This document shows positions 9,575-18,664 of a DNA stretch of 64,000 nucleotides, one piece after another (position 1 is the stretch's first letter; the number at the start of each line of letters is the position of its first letter). Source of the DNA: Kordiimonas marina (GTDB lineage Bacteria; Pseudomonadota; Alphaproteobacteria; Sphingomonadales; Kordiimonadaceae); assembly GCF_023006325.1 (NCBI RefSeq), contig NZ_JAINDF010000001.1:240863-304862 (forward strand), read 5' to 3'. The notes below the pieces were generated by a model that did not search any database, was not told where the DNA came from, and worked only from the letters and a program-made list of their open reading frames with translations. Both the position numbers and the translations under genes were made by a program.

Positions 9575-10219
9575 CTAGAAATCCCCCAGGCCGACGCTGT
9601 TGAGCACCAGCTTGATCACTGTCTCCTTGGCGTCGTCATACTGTTCGTCATTCAGGGGTTTGCCCCCATTCATGACATTGATCTGGGCCTCGAAGTCGGC
9701 ATAGTGCTGGGTCGTCGCCCAGATCATATAGAACAGCACGCGGGCATTGACCGGCTTCAGGCGGCCTTCGGCCACCCAGCGTTCCAGAACCCGTTCACGG
9801 CTTTCAAGCCACGGCTTCACCGTGCCGACGAGATAGTCCTGCAGGAACGGCGCACCTGACGCCATTTCGATCGCCCACAGGCGGGAGCCATGCGGCCGCG
9901 CCCTTGCCAGGTCCATCTTGGCCCCGACATAGGTGGTGAAAGCGGTTTTGGGGTCGTCCGTTTCGTCGAATGTATCGGCCGCGTGCAGCCAGGTGGAGCA
10001 CACGCCCTCAATCACCCGGCGGTACAGGTCTTCCTTGGCACCGAAGTAATAATAAACATTGGGCTTGGGCACGCCTGCGCGTTCGGCGATCAGCCCGACG
10101 CTGGCACCTTTAAAGCCCTTTTCAGCAAATACAGTTTCGGCGGCTGCCAGAATTTTAGTGACATTTTCGCGCCGGATACCTGCCTTATGGCCGGTATCTT
10201 CATGATTTTCTTGTGTCAT
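9575..10219 (-). CDS. TetR-family regulator, RutR-like
   Basis: DNA-binding repressor of 214 residues. The N-terminal helix-turn-helix reads AERAGVPKPNVYYYFGAKEDLY, closely like the recognition helix of E. coli RutR as I remember it, and the C-terminal domain carries SGAPFLQDYL and FYMIWATTQHYADF, almost identical to the RutR ligand-domain signature (FMIWASTQHYADF). RutR senses uracil or thymine and controls pyrimidine and purine genes through a TTGACC-type palindrome. Here the same palindrome occurs at salvage promoters nearby (see operator entries). The start has GAGGGA upstream. It lies downstream of the TonB receptor on the same strand, beyond a terminator-like hairpin. Family is certain; the RutR-like role is inferred. 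Confidence 0.85.
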   Translation of the reverse strand: MTQENHEDTGHKAGIRRENVTKILAAAETVFAEKGFKGASVGLIAERAGVPKPNVYYYFGAKEDLYRRVIEGVCSTWLHAADTFDETDDPKTAFTTYVGAKMDLARARPHGSRLWAIEMASGAPFLQDYLVGTVKPWLESRERVLERWVAEGRLKPVNARVLFYMIWATTQHYADFEAQINVMNGGKPLNDEQYDDAKETVIKLVLNSVGLGDF

Positions 10220-10283
10220 CGTGTCCCTCTTGATGCCACGTGTTTAAGCATAAGAAACAAAAAAGGTCTATCTGAGAAATGGA

Positions 10284-10312
10284 GACGCCCGAGGCATATG
10301 GCCCCGGGCGTC
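10284..10312 (-). terminator. Hairpin after the TonB receptor gene
   Basis: GC-rich inverted repeat (10284-10291 with 10305-10312) lying between the receptor stop and the TetR start, read leftward. The T tract on the minus strand is weak (ATTTCTC), so some read-through into the regulator is possible. Confidence 0.55.
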
Positions 10313-10341
10313 CGATTTTCTAGATCACGTACACGCTCAAA

Positions 10342-13300
10342 TTAGAAGGTGTACTTGATGCCAACCTTGATCTTCCACAGCGACGGCAGCTGGTAGAAGC
10401 GGCTGTAAACCGAACCGTTAAAGTTGGTGTACACATACTGGCCTGCGTCGTTGATGGTCGCCCGGACAACGTTGCTGTTATACGGGAAGCTAACTTGTTC
10501 GAAGCGGCCCCAGTTGTTGTTCAAGAGGTTGGTCAGGTTGTCGATGTCCATGTGAAGGATAACCTTGTGGCCCTTCAGGGACGGAATCGGCAGTTCCTGG
10601 CTGATCCGCATATCGAGGCGGGTAACCCACGGGCTACGGCCCACGTTACGCGGTGCAACCTTACCCTTGTACTTGTCCAGACCCTGGTCGTGAACGAACT
10701 GCATCAGCGCGTTTGCGTCGATACCGCTCATATCCACGTTCGGATCGTCAGCACCGGTCGGGACGTAGAAGAGCTGGGTGTCGCGCTTCCAGTAGTCATA
10801 GCTACCACCGAAGATACCCTGCGAACGGCTGCCCGGATCGTCGAAGGTGTAGCTGAAGTTATGGCCCGAACGGCTCAGCATGAACAGGTTCACGCTGGTC
10901 GCGTTGTCACCCCAGAACTTCTTCTGCCAGTTAAAGTTGGCGGTAAAGTTATGCTTGATCTCGAAGTCCGAATGCGCCAGCGCGAGGTTGTTGCGGTCGG
11001 TCGTCGGAACCTTACCATAGTTGGAGTCAGCCGTGGAGCTCTGGCCCGGGTTGACATCCTTGGCATTGGTGTGGGTGTAACCGAAGCGAATGGCGAAGTC
11101 GCCAGCGTCGGATTGCCACTGCTTGTCGACATCGATCGAGTAGATCTGGCTCGAACCCTGATCCGTGTTGGTCAGGAGAAGGTCATGCCCGCTCGGGATA
11201 TCGTAGATCGGGCGACCATCCGGTGCCTGGCCAACGACCTGACGACGGAGTTCACGCCAGATTACAGCGTTCTTGACCTTGCTGAAGATAGCTTCGGCAG
11301 TTACGTGCCACTGGTCACCAAGACCGATGGACGACAGGTCGAAGTCATGATCGACAGCAATGTTGAACTTCCAGGTCGACGGGATCTTGAAGTTCGGGTC
11401 GGTGGCATTCACGTTACCGTTGCCCGGTACGAGAGCACCGGTTGCTGCTGCCGGCAGGTTGTAGCCGTCAACACCGGTCAGGCCGGTCAGGTAAACGCTG
11501 GAGATGATGGTACCGTCGTTCGAGTAGGCGTTCGACAGCCATACGTTCGGCGTACCGCCCGAGAACAGACCGAAACCACCACGAACCGTGGTGCGCTCAT
11601 CAGCAACATAGTTGAAGCCAAGGCGCGGCAGCAGGATGCTCTTGCCATCGAGGTTTTCGGTGTTGGCAAAGCCGTTACGATCAACGAAAGAGGTGTTGAG
11701 ACGCGGTGCCTGGCTCGTCTGGTAACGCTCATAGCGCACACCAGCGAAAACGGTCATCTTGTCGGTCGGCGTCCAGCGGTCCTGAGCATACAGGGTGTGG
11801 ACGTTGAACGTGAAGTTGGCCGCAGCATCGTTGGCATCGTTGGTGTAGGCGTTGCTGTAGTAAAGGCTGGCAGCGTTCTGGTTTTCGAAGTCGTCGATGC
11901 TGTTGAAGGTATATTCACCAGCCGAACCCGGTACGAACAGGTTGAAGACCTTCAGGTGCTCCAGCTCGTAACCCGCGGTGAACACATGGTCACCGGTCGA
12001 ATAGTCAACCTTAGCCTTAACCGTCAGGCTATCGTCCTTCAGGTCGTTTGCATGGCGATAGAAGTCCGGGCCGATGAAGATGTTACCACCATCAGCGGTT
12101 TGAATTTTCATCAGAGCGAAGTCAGTACCACCGATCGACTGCTGGATGGTGTGAACGTTCTTGATGCCAACTTTCAGTTCGCTCGACAGCTTGTCGGTCC
12201 AGTCAGAGAAGAGCTGGAAGCTGTAGGTCTGCATCTTGTCGTTCTTGTTGTACCAGTCACCCAGCATACCTGCGTTGTTATAGTAGGTGTTCTGCGGGTT
12301 GATGTTGTTACCGTCAACATTCTGGTACGTAGCCGAGAAACGCTGGCCGTCCGCGATGTTCCAGTCGATCTTGAACAGGATTTTGCGGTCGGTTTCCTTG
12401 AGGTTGTCAGCGCTGAAGCCTTGCGGGTCGTAGTTGTAAACCGACTTGGCAATGCTTTCGACACGGTCGAGGTCAGACTGGGTAACGCCGATGATCTTGT
12501 TCGGAGCGTTCGAGTCAGACGCACCGTATTCGAACGGCTTCGTGCTGTCGTACTTTTCATACGAACCGAAGAAGAACAGCTTGTCCTTGACGATCGGACC
12601 GCCGAGGTATGCGCCGTAGTTCTTTTCGGTGAAGTTGAACTGAAGGTCGGTGTCGTCCTTGCTGGAGCTGCCAACCATGCCGTCGTTCGAATAGTCGAGG
12701 AAGGCGCCACCGTGGAATTCGTTGGTACCAGACTTGGTCACGACGTTGATGTTACCGCCCTGGAAGTGGCCATAGGTTACATCGAACGGCGCGGTCTGAA
12801 CCGAAATCTGCTCAATCGCGTCAAGCGAGATCGGCGAACGCTGGGTCGGGTAGCCGTTGTTGTTGAGGCCGAAGTCGTCGCTCTGACGAACGCCGTCAAT
12901 GGTCAGGCTGTTGTAGCGGTTGTTGGTACCGGCAATCGACAGTGCGTCGGAGTTGGCCGGGTCGATCCAGACTTTCGAATCCATCCGCAGAACGCTTTTC
13001 AGGTCACGGTCGGTGGAGTTCATGTTGGAGATGTCGGCTTTGCCATATTCGCTCGCCGCACCGGTCTTGATCATGAAGCTGCCGCGCTGCGCGGTGACTT
13101 CGATTTCTTCCATGCCGGCGCTGTGGCTGGCGGCAACGAGCGTAACGTTGGCAGCCTGACCGAGAACCAGGTTCAGGTCGCTGATGCTGTTGGCTTTATA
13201 CTGCGTACCATCAGCAAGCTTCACGATGTAAGGGCCACCGACTTTCAGGCCGCGGGCGAAGAAGGTGCCGTCGGCGTTGGTGGTGAATTCCTTAACTGTA

Positions 13301-13476
13301 CCCGTGGGCACGTGAACGATTTGTACTTTGACACCGGCAAGGTGATCACCGGTTTGGCTGACCACGACGCCGCGGATCGCGGACGACGTTTCCTGTGCCG
13401 CTGCAGGCAGAGTGGTTGCTGCAAGTGCAGCAATAGCCACGCCGCCGAACAGGACAGCTTTAATTTGGCGTTTCAT
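10342..13476 (-). CDS. TonB-dependent receptor with carboxypeptidase-regulatory-like N-domain
   Basis: Outer-membrane active transporter of 1044 residues. A signal peptide (cut after AAAQ or just before) is followed by a CarboxypepD-reg-like beta-sandwich at about residues 32-115 (IRGVVVSQTGDHLAGV and following), a plug containing NSLTIDGVRQ and GGNINVVTKSGTN, and a large beta-barrel ending in the expected aromatic residue (KVGIKYTF). This Oar-like architecture is used for bulky substrates. Two copies of the TTGACC-type palindrome sit 124 and 205 bases upstream of the ATG, the RutR-like regulator gene lies directly downstream, and the nucleoside operon lies upstream. I infer import of nucleosides, nucleotides or nucleic-acid fragments, but substrate is unproven. 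GGAGCTTAGGGA precedes the start. Confidence 0.9.
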   Translation of the reverse strand: MKRQIKAVLFGGVAIAALAATTLPAAAQETSSAIRGVVVSQTGDHLAGVKVQIVHVPTGTVKEFTTNADGTFFARGLKVGGPYIVKLADGTQYKANSISDLNLVLGQAANVTLVAASHSAGMEEIEVTAQRGSFMIKTGAASEYGKADISNMNSTDRDLKSVLRMDSKVWIDPANSDALSIAGTNNRYNSLTIDGVRQSDDFGLNNNGYPTQRSPISLDAIEQISVQTAPFDVTYGHFQGGNINVVTKSGTNEFHGGAFLDYSNDGMVGSSSKDDTDLQFNFTEKNYGAYLGGPIVKDKLFFFGSYEKYDSTKPFEYGASDSNAPNKIIGVTQSDLDRVESIAKSVYNYDPQGFSADNLKETDRKILFKIDWNIADGQRFSATYQNVDGNNINPQNTYYNNAGMLGDWYNKNDKMQTYSFQLFSDWTDKLSSELKVGIKNVHTIQQSIGGTDFALMKIQTADGGNIFIGPDFYRHANDLKDDSLTVKAKVDYSTGDHVFTAGYELEHLKVFNLFVPGSAGEYTFNSIDDFENQNAASLYYSNAYTNDANDAAANFTFNVHTLYAQDRWTPTDKMTVFAGVRYERYQTSQAPRLNTSFVDRNGFANTENLDGKSILLPRLGFNYVADERTTVRGGFGLFSGGTPNVWLSNAYSNDGTIISSVYLTGLTGVDGYNLPAAATGALVPGNGNVNATDPNFKIPSTWKFNIAVDHDFDLSSIGLGDQWHVTAEAIFSKVKNAVIWRELRRQVVGQAPDGRPIYDIPSGHDLLLTNTDQGSSQIYSIDVDKQWQSDAGDFAIRFGYTHTNAKDVNPGQSSTADSNYGKVPTTDRNNLALAHSDFEIKHNFTANFNWQKKFWGDNATSVNLFMLSRSGHNFSYTFDDPGSRSQGIFGGSYDYWKRDTQLFYVPTGADDPNVDMSGIDANALMQFVHDQGLDKYKGKVAPRNVGRSPWVTRLDMRISQELPIPSLKGHKVILHMDIDNLTNLLNNNWGRFEQVSFPYNSNVVRATINDAGQYVYTNFNGSVYSRFYQLPSLWKIKVGIKYTF

Positions 13477-13599
13477 TCCCTAAGCTCCATTGAGTGCCGC
13501 ACACCCGCCCCCTGGGGAGGCACGAATATACGATTCCGACAACTATTCAGTTGTTCTAAAAAGTCCCCACACAAAACAAGGCCGCCAGTGGATCAAATC

Positions 13600-13615
13600 C
13601 TGACCAAAAGGTCAA
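13600..13615. promoter_or_regulatory. RutR-box-like operator A
   Basis: CTGACC-AAAA-GGTCAA, a near-perfect palindrome 124 bases upstream of the TonB receptor ATG. The flank CAAATC on its left is shared with operator D. It matches the E. coli RutR consensus TTGACCAnnTGGTCAA in both half-sites and spacing (consensus from memory). Confidence 0.72.
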
Positions 13616-13680
13616 GGCCTGGCCCGCGTCGCCCCCGCGCTGCGTGGAATGCCCTTTTATGCGGCTTTCTTTTCAGTTTT

Positions 13681-13696
13681 TTGACGAAAGTGTCAA
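13681..13696. promoter_or_regulatory. RutR-box-like operator B (weaker)
   Basis: TTGACG-AAAG-TGTCAA, palindrome of the same geometry 205 bases upstream of the TonB receptor ATG. On the minus strand it reads AATCTTGACA, sharing the AATCTTGAC flank with operators C and E. Confidence 0.6.
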
Positions 13697-13817
13697 GATT
13701 GGGTGAGCCCCCCTGAAACCCCTCACGAACTTTCGTTTGCAGGCCGTTGTTTAAAAAGCACAGTTCCCGTTTTTGCCCCCGAAAACCGTAGCGTCAGGAA
13801 AACGTCCCGGGTACGCA

Positions 13818-13845
13818 AAAGGCACCGCCCACAGGCGATGCCTTT
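13818..13845 (-). terminator. Intrinsic terminator after the nuclease gene
   Basis: Leftward-reading hairpin: AAAGGCA (13818-13824) pairs with TGCCTTT (13839-13845), with a further CGCC/GGCG stem inside and a CACA loop. On the minus strand it ends in TTTT. It closes the long BMP-to-nuclease operon. Confidence 0.75.
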
Positions 13846-13892
13846 CCCGCTTTGCGCCTTGATAAGCGCTTCAAGCGAATCACTATTTCAGG

Positions 13893-14675
13893 TTATTTGC
13901 CGTCGAAAATCTGGTTGAGATAACCCGCCAGGCGAATCCCCCCCTTCGAAAGCTGGCTCTTGATGACCGGCATATATTTATAGACATAGTCGTAGCTCAG
14001 GATCGCGCTGCCGACATTATAGATGCCGTCCCGCATCGCCATGTCTTCATGCACCCAATCGATCGGCTTGCTGTTCTGCCAGGTCTTGATCTCCTCAGGG
14101 GTGATCTTGGCATCGAGGAAACGGGTCCATTCGGTATAGGAAAGCCCGCGCTTCTGGATAAGGTCTACGTCCCAAACCTTATGCAGGTTGCTCATCACCC
14201 CGAACCAGACGACGGGGATGAGGTTGCCGCCATGGTCCTCCGGCCTGCCGGTATGCATCGGTTGGTGCAGGTCACCGACGATATGGATGATGAAGCGGAG
14301 CGCTTTCACCCGCTCGGCCTTCGGCGCGGACTTGTCCTTCAGCGTCTTGGTGAAGGCCTTGAGCGCCGTGAGCGCATCGCCCGCCGGGTTCTTCACGCTT
14401 TCTTCGTACGTCTGGCCTTGGGGCACGTTGATATAGTGCCAGGGCGACGCGGTCTTGCGCCAGAATTCGTCCGGGTCGGCACGCATGTCATCCGGCCAGG
14501 TGGCGGCTTCCGCCATGAATTCATTGCCGAGAAGGTCCTTCACCGCCTTAGCGGCCGTGGGTGTCAGGTGATGGCTGGCGATTTCGGCAATCACCCGGTG
14601 GCCGGTGGGGCCATAAGCATGGGCGGAAAGGCTGCCAAGCATCAGGCAGGCCACAAGTCCAATCAAACGACGCAT
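13893..14675 (-). CDS. S1/P1-type nuclease, periplasmic
   Basis: Zinc-dependent nuclease of 260 residues cleaving single-stranded RNA/DNA to 5'-nucleotides. A signal peptide ends SAHA, giving a mature N-terminus YGPTGH. The family's metal ligands are all recognisable: His of GPTGH, Asp in TWPDDMR, His in SPWHYINV, His/Asp/His in HIVGDLHQPMH, HGGN, and His/Asp in NLHKVWD. In P1 and S1 the mature protein starts with Trp, whose amino group binds zinc; here it is Tyr (Tyr21 of the precursor), an unusual replacement if cleavage is as predicted. The gene is last in the nucleoside uptake operon, 28 bases after deoB, which suggests it feeds the transporter with degraded nucleic acid. Confidence 0.9.
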   Translation of the reverse strand: MRRLIGLVACLMLGSLSAHAYGPTGHRVIAEIASHHLTPTAAKAVKDLLGNEFMAEAATWPDDMRADPDEFWRKTASPWHYINVPQGQTYEESVKNPAGDALTALKAFTKTLKDKSAPKAERVKALRFIIHIVGDLHQPMHTGRPEDHGGNLIPVVWFGVMSNLHKVWDVDLIQKRGLSYTEWTRFLDAKITPEEIKTWQNSKPIDWVHEDMAMRDGIYNVGSAILSYDYVYKYMPVIKSQLSKGGIRLAGYLNQIFDGK

Positions 14676-14703
14676 GAGTTCCCCCTATAAAGGAAAGGTC
14701 TTG

Positions 14704-15921
14704 TTAAAAGGCGCGCTCGCCCTCGCTGAGCGGCGCGATACCCAGATGTGCGGCCACAGTCTGGCCGATGTCTGCGAAACTTTTGCGAACCCCGCCGGTG
14801 CCCGGCTTGAGCGCAGGCCCAAAGGCGATGAAAGGCACATGCTCCCGCGTGTGGTCGGTGCCTTTCCAGGTCGGGTCGCAACCATGGTCTGCGGTCAGGA
14901 TGGCAATGTCGCCGTCCTTCATCGCCTCCATGAACTCCGGCAACCGGTCATCGAAATATTCGAGCGCGTTCGCATAGCCCGCCACATTGCGGCGGTGGCC
15001 GAAGCTCTGGTCGAAATCAACGAAATTGACGAAGGTGAGCGAGCCCTCGGGCGCTTCTGCCTGCATCTTCAGCGTGAGGTCAAAGAGACCATCGAGACCG
15101 TTGGCCTTGACCTTTTTGGTCAGGCCCTTGTGGGCGAAAATATCGGCGATCTTGCCAACCGAGATCACCTCATGCCCGACATCCGCCAGCTTTTCCAGCA
15201 GCGTCGGCATATGGGGCGGGGTCGCGAGATCACGGCGGTTCCCCGTCCGGGTAAAGACCCCATTTTCGCCGACGAACGGCCGTGCGATCACCCGGCCGAT
15301 ATTATAGTCATCCACCAGCTCGCGTGCGACCGCGCACACTTCGTAAAGCCGCTCCAGCCCGAAGGTGTCTTCGTGCGCCGCGATCTGGAACACGCTGTCG
15401 GCCGAGGTGTAGACGATCGGCTTGCCGGTCTTCATATGCTCATCGCCAAGCTCTTCGAGGATCACGGTACCCGACGCCGCCTTGTTGCCGAGCACACCCG
15501 GCAGGTCGCAGCGTTTGCACAGCTCATCGAGCAGGTCCTTCGGGAAGCTCGGGTATTCCTGCGCGAAATAGCCCCAGTCGAACCGCACCGGCGCGCCCGC
15601 CATCTCCCAGTGGCCGGACGGCGTGTCCTTGCCGAAAGACTGCTCAGCGCAGGCGGCATAGAAACCCTTCACGTCACCGCTGAACTCAAGCCCCTTGGGC
15701 TCATGCCCGGTCGCCAGTTCTGCGGCCTTGCCGAGGCCGAGCTCTGCCATGTGGGGAAGCGAAAGTGGGCCCGCGGCCGGGCGGTCAGCTGCCACATTCC
15801 CTTCAGCGCACCAGTCAGCAATATGGCCGAGCGTGTCTGCGCCCACATCGCCAAATTTGGCGGCGTCCGGCGCGGCGCCGATGCCGAAACTGTCCAAAAC
15901 AAGAATGAATGCGCGGGCCAT
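14704..15921 (-). CDS. deoB: Phosphopentomutase
   Basis: Interconverts (deoxy)ribose-1-phosphate and (deoxy)ribose-5-phosphate, linking nucleoside phosphorolysis to DeoC and the pentose pathway; cytosolic. The 405-residue protein has the alkaline-phosphatase-superfamily metal-binding pattern: [12 protein letters not shown] at the start, DTPSGHWEM with the phosphorylated Thr, [21 protein letters not shown] and [19 protein letters not shown]. Length and motifs match DeoB of E. coli and Bacillus. It follows deoA by 5 bases, inside one operon. Confidence 0.96.
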   Translation of the reverse strand: MARAFILVLDSFGIGAAPDAAKFGDVGADTLGHIADWCAEGNVAADRPAAGPLSLPHMAELGLGKAAELATGHEPKGLEFSGDVKGFYAACAEQSFGKDTPSGHWEMAGAPVRFDWGYFAQEYPSFPKDLLDELCKRCDLPGVLGNKAASGTVILEELGDEHMKTGKPIVYTSADSVFQIAAHEDTFGLERLYEVCAVARELVDDYNIGRVIARPFVGENGVFTRTGNRRDLATPPHMPTLLEKLADVGHEVISVGKIADIFAHKGLTKKVKANGLDGLFDLTLKMQAEAPEGSLTFVNFVDFDQSFGHRRNVAGYANALEYFDDRLPEFMEAMKDGDIAILTADHGCDPTWKGTDHTREHVPFIAFGPALKPGTGGVRKSFADIGQTVAAHLGIAPLSEGERAF

Positions 15922-15926
15922 GGGCC

Positions 15927-17258
15927 TTATCCTTCAATAATCTCGGCGGTGATGGGCTTGAGCGCGGGCGCGGTATCCGAAAGCGTCACGGCTGCACGCA
16001 CGCGTTCAATCGCGGCATCCGCAGCGGCCTCATCCTGAGCATACACCATCAACGCGGGCTGATCCGCCGTGAGCTTGTCGCCGACCTGACAAAATTCCGT
16101 GAAGCCGACGCTGTGGTCGACCTTCTGGCTCGGGTCCGTGCGGCCACCGCCAAGCGCGACCACCGCCATGCCGATTGCACGGGCATCCATCGCGGACACA
16201 TAGCCTTCCCCGAGTGTCACCGGCTTCACCACCGGCGCGAGCGTGAGGTAGCTGTCTGCTTTCTCAAGGAAGTCCGCCGGGCCGCCCTGGGCCGAAACCA
16301 TCCGGCCGAAAATCTCTGTCGCCTTGCCGCTCGCAAGCGCTTCCTCAGCTGCCTTGCGCGCCGCGCTTGCATCAGCCTGCGCACCCGAAAGCGACAGCAT
16401 GTGGGCTGCCAGATCGAGCGTTATATCCATGAGGCGCTTATCGGCACCTGCCGGGTCCTTCAGGAACGCCAGCGTTTCCATGACCTCAACCGCGTTGCCG
16501 GCCGTGCGGCCCAGCACCTGGTTCATGTCGGTCATCAGCGCGGTCGTCGGTACGCCCGCCGCTGTGGCGACCCGGACGATATTTTCCGCCAGCACCCGCG
16601 CCTTGTCGGCGCTGTCCATGAAGGCCCCAGTGCCGAACTTCACGTCCATGACCAAGGCGTTCAGGCCCGCCGCCAGCTTCTTCGACAGGATCGAGGCGGT
16701 GATCAAGGGCACGCTTTCCACCGTCGCCGTCACGTCCCGGATGCCGTAGAAGCGCCGGTCCGCGGGGGCAAGGTCCCCGGTCTGGCCGATGATCGAACAG
16801 CCGACCGTCTTCACGATCTCGGCGAAGCGGTCGATGCTCGGGTACGGGTCATAGCCCGGAATGGCTTCGAACTTGTCGAGCGTGCCACCGGTGTGGCCGA
16901 GGCCCCTGCCCGAGATCATCGGCACAAGGCCACCGCAGGCCGCCACGATCGGCGCCAGCATCAGGCTGACCTTGTCGCCAACGCCGCCGGTCGAATGCTT
17001 GTCGACAATCGGCGCCTCCTTATCGAGGCCATATTTGGACCAGTCGATCACATCACCGCTGTCCCGCATGGCGAGCGTGAGCGCAGCACCCTCTTCCGGG
17101 CTCATGCCGTTGAAGAACACCGCCATGGCAAAAGCCGCGACCTGGCCGTCAGTCACGCTCATGTCGGTGATGCCGCGCACGAACGCCTGAATGTCGGCGC
17201 TTGAGACTGTGCCGCCATCCCGTTTGGTGCGGATCATTTCCTGGGGCAGGAATGTCAT
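15927..17258 (-). CDS. deoA: Thymidine phosphorylase
   Basis: Phosphorolysis of thymidine and deoxyuridine to base plus deoxyribose-1-phosphate; cytosolic homodimer. The 443-residue length is normal. Motifs include the glycine-rich phosphate region [31 protein letters not shown] in the signature region, and the C-terminal alpha/beta domain with [20 protein letters not shown]. Its start overlaps the cdd stop by four bases (ATGA), indicating translational coupling. The order cdd-deoA-deoB within the operon follows the catabolic sequence. Confidence 0.96.
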   Translation of the reverse strand: MTFLPQEMIRTKRDGGTVSSADIQAFVRGITDMSVTDGQVAAFAMAVFFNGMSPEEGAALTLAMRDSGDVIDWSKYGLDKEAPIVDKHSTGGVGDKVSLMLAPIVAACGGLVPMISGRGLGHTGGTLDKFEAIPGYDPYPSIDRFAEIVKTVGCSIIGQTGDLAPADRRFYGIRDVTATVESVPLITASILSKKLAAGLNALVMDVKFGTGAFMDSADKARVLAENIVRVATAAGVPTTALMTDMNQVLGRTAGNAVEVMETLAFLKDPAGADKRLMDITLDLAAHMLSLSGAQADASAARKAAEEALASGKATEIFGRMVSAQGGPADFLEKADSYLTLAPVVKPVTLGEGYVSAMDARAIGMAVVALGGGRTDPSQKVDHSVGFTEFCQVGDKLTADQPALMVYAQDEAAADAAIERVRAAVTLSDTAPALKPITAEIIEG

Positions 17259-17686
17259 TTTGACTGGTCTTCCTTTTGCGCGTGAACATTTTCAGGTCCA
17301 AAGCTGTGGGGCAGCAGGGCCAAGCTGTCGGTCTCAATCAGCACCTCGCCGTCCTTGCTACACACGGTGACCTTGCAGCCTTCAGGCGGGCTGAATTCCC
17401 GGATTTTCTGACGGCAGCCCCCGCACGGTGTGCAGGGCGTATCCGAGGGGCCGATCACCACGACATGCGCGATGGCCGTATCCCCGCCCATGACCATGGC
17501 GCTGATGGCGCCACCTTCGGCGCAGGTGCCGAGCGGATAGGCCGCGTTTTCCACATTGCAGCCCGCATAGATCTTGCCGCCCCGGGTCAGGATCGCGGCG
17601 CCCACCGGGTGGTGGGAATAAGGCGCATAGGCGCGCGCGCGGGCATCAAGCGCCGCCTCGATCATCGCCTTCAGGGTGTCTGTCAT
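17255..17686 (-). CDS. cdd: Cytidine deaminase
   Basis: Small tetrameric-type cytidine/deoxycytidine deaminase of 143 residues. Zinc ligands and the catalytic Glu are visible as Cys55-Ala-Glu57 (TCAEGGA) and Cys88/Cys91 (PCGGC); YSHHPVGAAI and GCNVENAAYP are also conserved. It converts (deoxy)cytidine to (deoxy)uridine for phosphorolysis by DeoA. It sits 3 bases after the second permease gene and overlaps deoA by four bases, inside the uptake operon. Confidence 0.95.
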   Translation of the reverse strand: MTDTLKAMIEAALDARARAYAPYSHHPVGAAILTRGGKIYAGCNVENAAYPLGTCAEGGAISAMVMGGDTAIAHVVVIGPSDTPCTPCGGCRQKIREFSPPEGCKVTVCSKDGEVLIETDSLALLPHSFGPENVHAQKEDQSK

Positions 17687-17689
17687 GGC

Positions 17690-18664
17690 CTAGTGGTCCT
17701 TTTCATACGGAATACCGCTGGCTTTCGGCGCAACCATGCGCCCGGCAAAGCCCGCGAGAATAAGCACCGTCAGCACGTACGGCAGCATGATGGTGAACTG
17801 AACCGGTATCTCACCAATGAGCGGCAGCGCCACGCCCTGCAGCCGCCCCTGCAGCGCGTCGACAAAGCCGAACAACAGGCAGGCAAGCAGTGTCGGCACC
17901 GGTTTCCAGCGCCCGAAGATCATCGCCGCCAGCGCCAGATAGCCTTTACCCGCCGACATGTCCCGGATGAAGCCCGCGCCAAGCCCGGTCGACAGCACGA
18001 CCCCCGACAGCCCGCACAACAACCCGGCAATCGCCATCGCCTGATAGCGCAGCTTGGCCACCGAAATACCGGCGGTATCCACCGCTTCCGGGTTTTCGCC
18101 CACTGCGCGCAGGCGCAGGCCGAAGCGGGTGCGGTACAGCATCCACGCCACCAGCGGCACAATCGCCACCGTCATATAGGTGATGATATTATGGCCCGAA
18201 ATCACCTCGCTATAAAGCGGGCCGATCACCGGCACGGAGGCGAGGCTTTCCGCGAACGGCAGGTTGATTTCGGTGAAGCGCGCACCGCCGGAGAGAAGCG
18301 GCGTCTGCCCACCCTGATGGAACCAGGCGCCAGCGAGCGTGGGCGCGAGGCCCGCGATGACAATATTGATCGCCATGCCGGAGACGATCTGGTTGCCGCG
18401 CTGGGTGATCGAGACGTAGGCGTGTAGAAGCGCGAGGACCAACGACGTGGCCAGGCCAGCGCCTAGCCCGACCCAGGCCGAGCCGGTCACCGCCGCCGCT
18501 GTCGCGGCCGCAAAGGCTGCGCCCAGCATCTTGCCTTCAAGCCCGATGTCGACAACGCCCGCGCGTTCGGCGCACAGGCCCGCGAGACCCGCCAGCACCA
18601 GCGGCGTGGCGGTGCGGATGGTCGAGGCCACCAGAAGCAGCGTATCGGCGTAAAGGTCGATCAT
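17690..18664 (-). CDS. Nucleoside ABC transporter permease (second subunit)
   Basis: Inner-membrane permease of 324 residues, BPD-transp-2 (RbsC-like) family, with about eight to nine hydrophobic spans. LAGLCAERAGVVDIGLEGKM near the N-terminus and LRAVGENPEAVDTAGI in the middle are hallmarks of the NupQ/BmpC-type nucleoside permeases. It overlaps the preceding permease gene by four bases and is followed at once by cdd, so import and first catabolic step are coupled. It works with the other permease, the ATPase and the BMP-type binding protein of this operon. Confidence 0.92.
   Translation of the reverse strand: MIDLYADTLLLVASTIRTATPLVLAGLAGLCAERAGVVDIGLEGKMLGAAFAAATAAAVTGSAWVGLGAGLATSLVLALLHAYVSITQRGNQIVSGMAINIVIAGLAPTLAGAWFHQGGQTPLLSGGARFTEINLPFAESLASVPVIGPLYSEVISGHNIITYMTVAIVPLVAWMLYRTRFGLRLRAVGENPEAVDTAGISVAKLRYQAMAIAGLLCGLSGVVLSTGLGAGFIRDMSAGKGYLALAAMIFGRWKPVPTLLACLLFGFVDALQGRLQGVALPLIGEIPVQFTIMLPYVLTVLILAGFAGRMVAPKASGIPYEKDH

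Larger units (their letters stand above)
13477..13892. promoter_or_regulatory. Intergenic region upstream of the TonB receptor
   Basis: A 416-base gap without a convincing ORF. It holds the receptor promoter region, two palindromic operator-like sites (13600-13615 and 13681-13696) and, at its right end, the terminator of the nuclease gene (13818-13845). I see no clear -35/-10 pair. Confidence 0.7.

Noticed and set aside
10495-13716. Very long plus-strand ORF opposite the TonB receptor
   Set aside because: Mirror frame of a GC-rich gene; the receptor on the minus strand has signal peptide, plug and barrel motifs.
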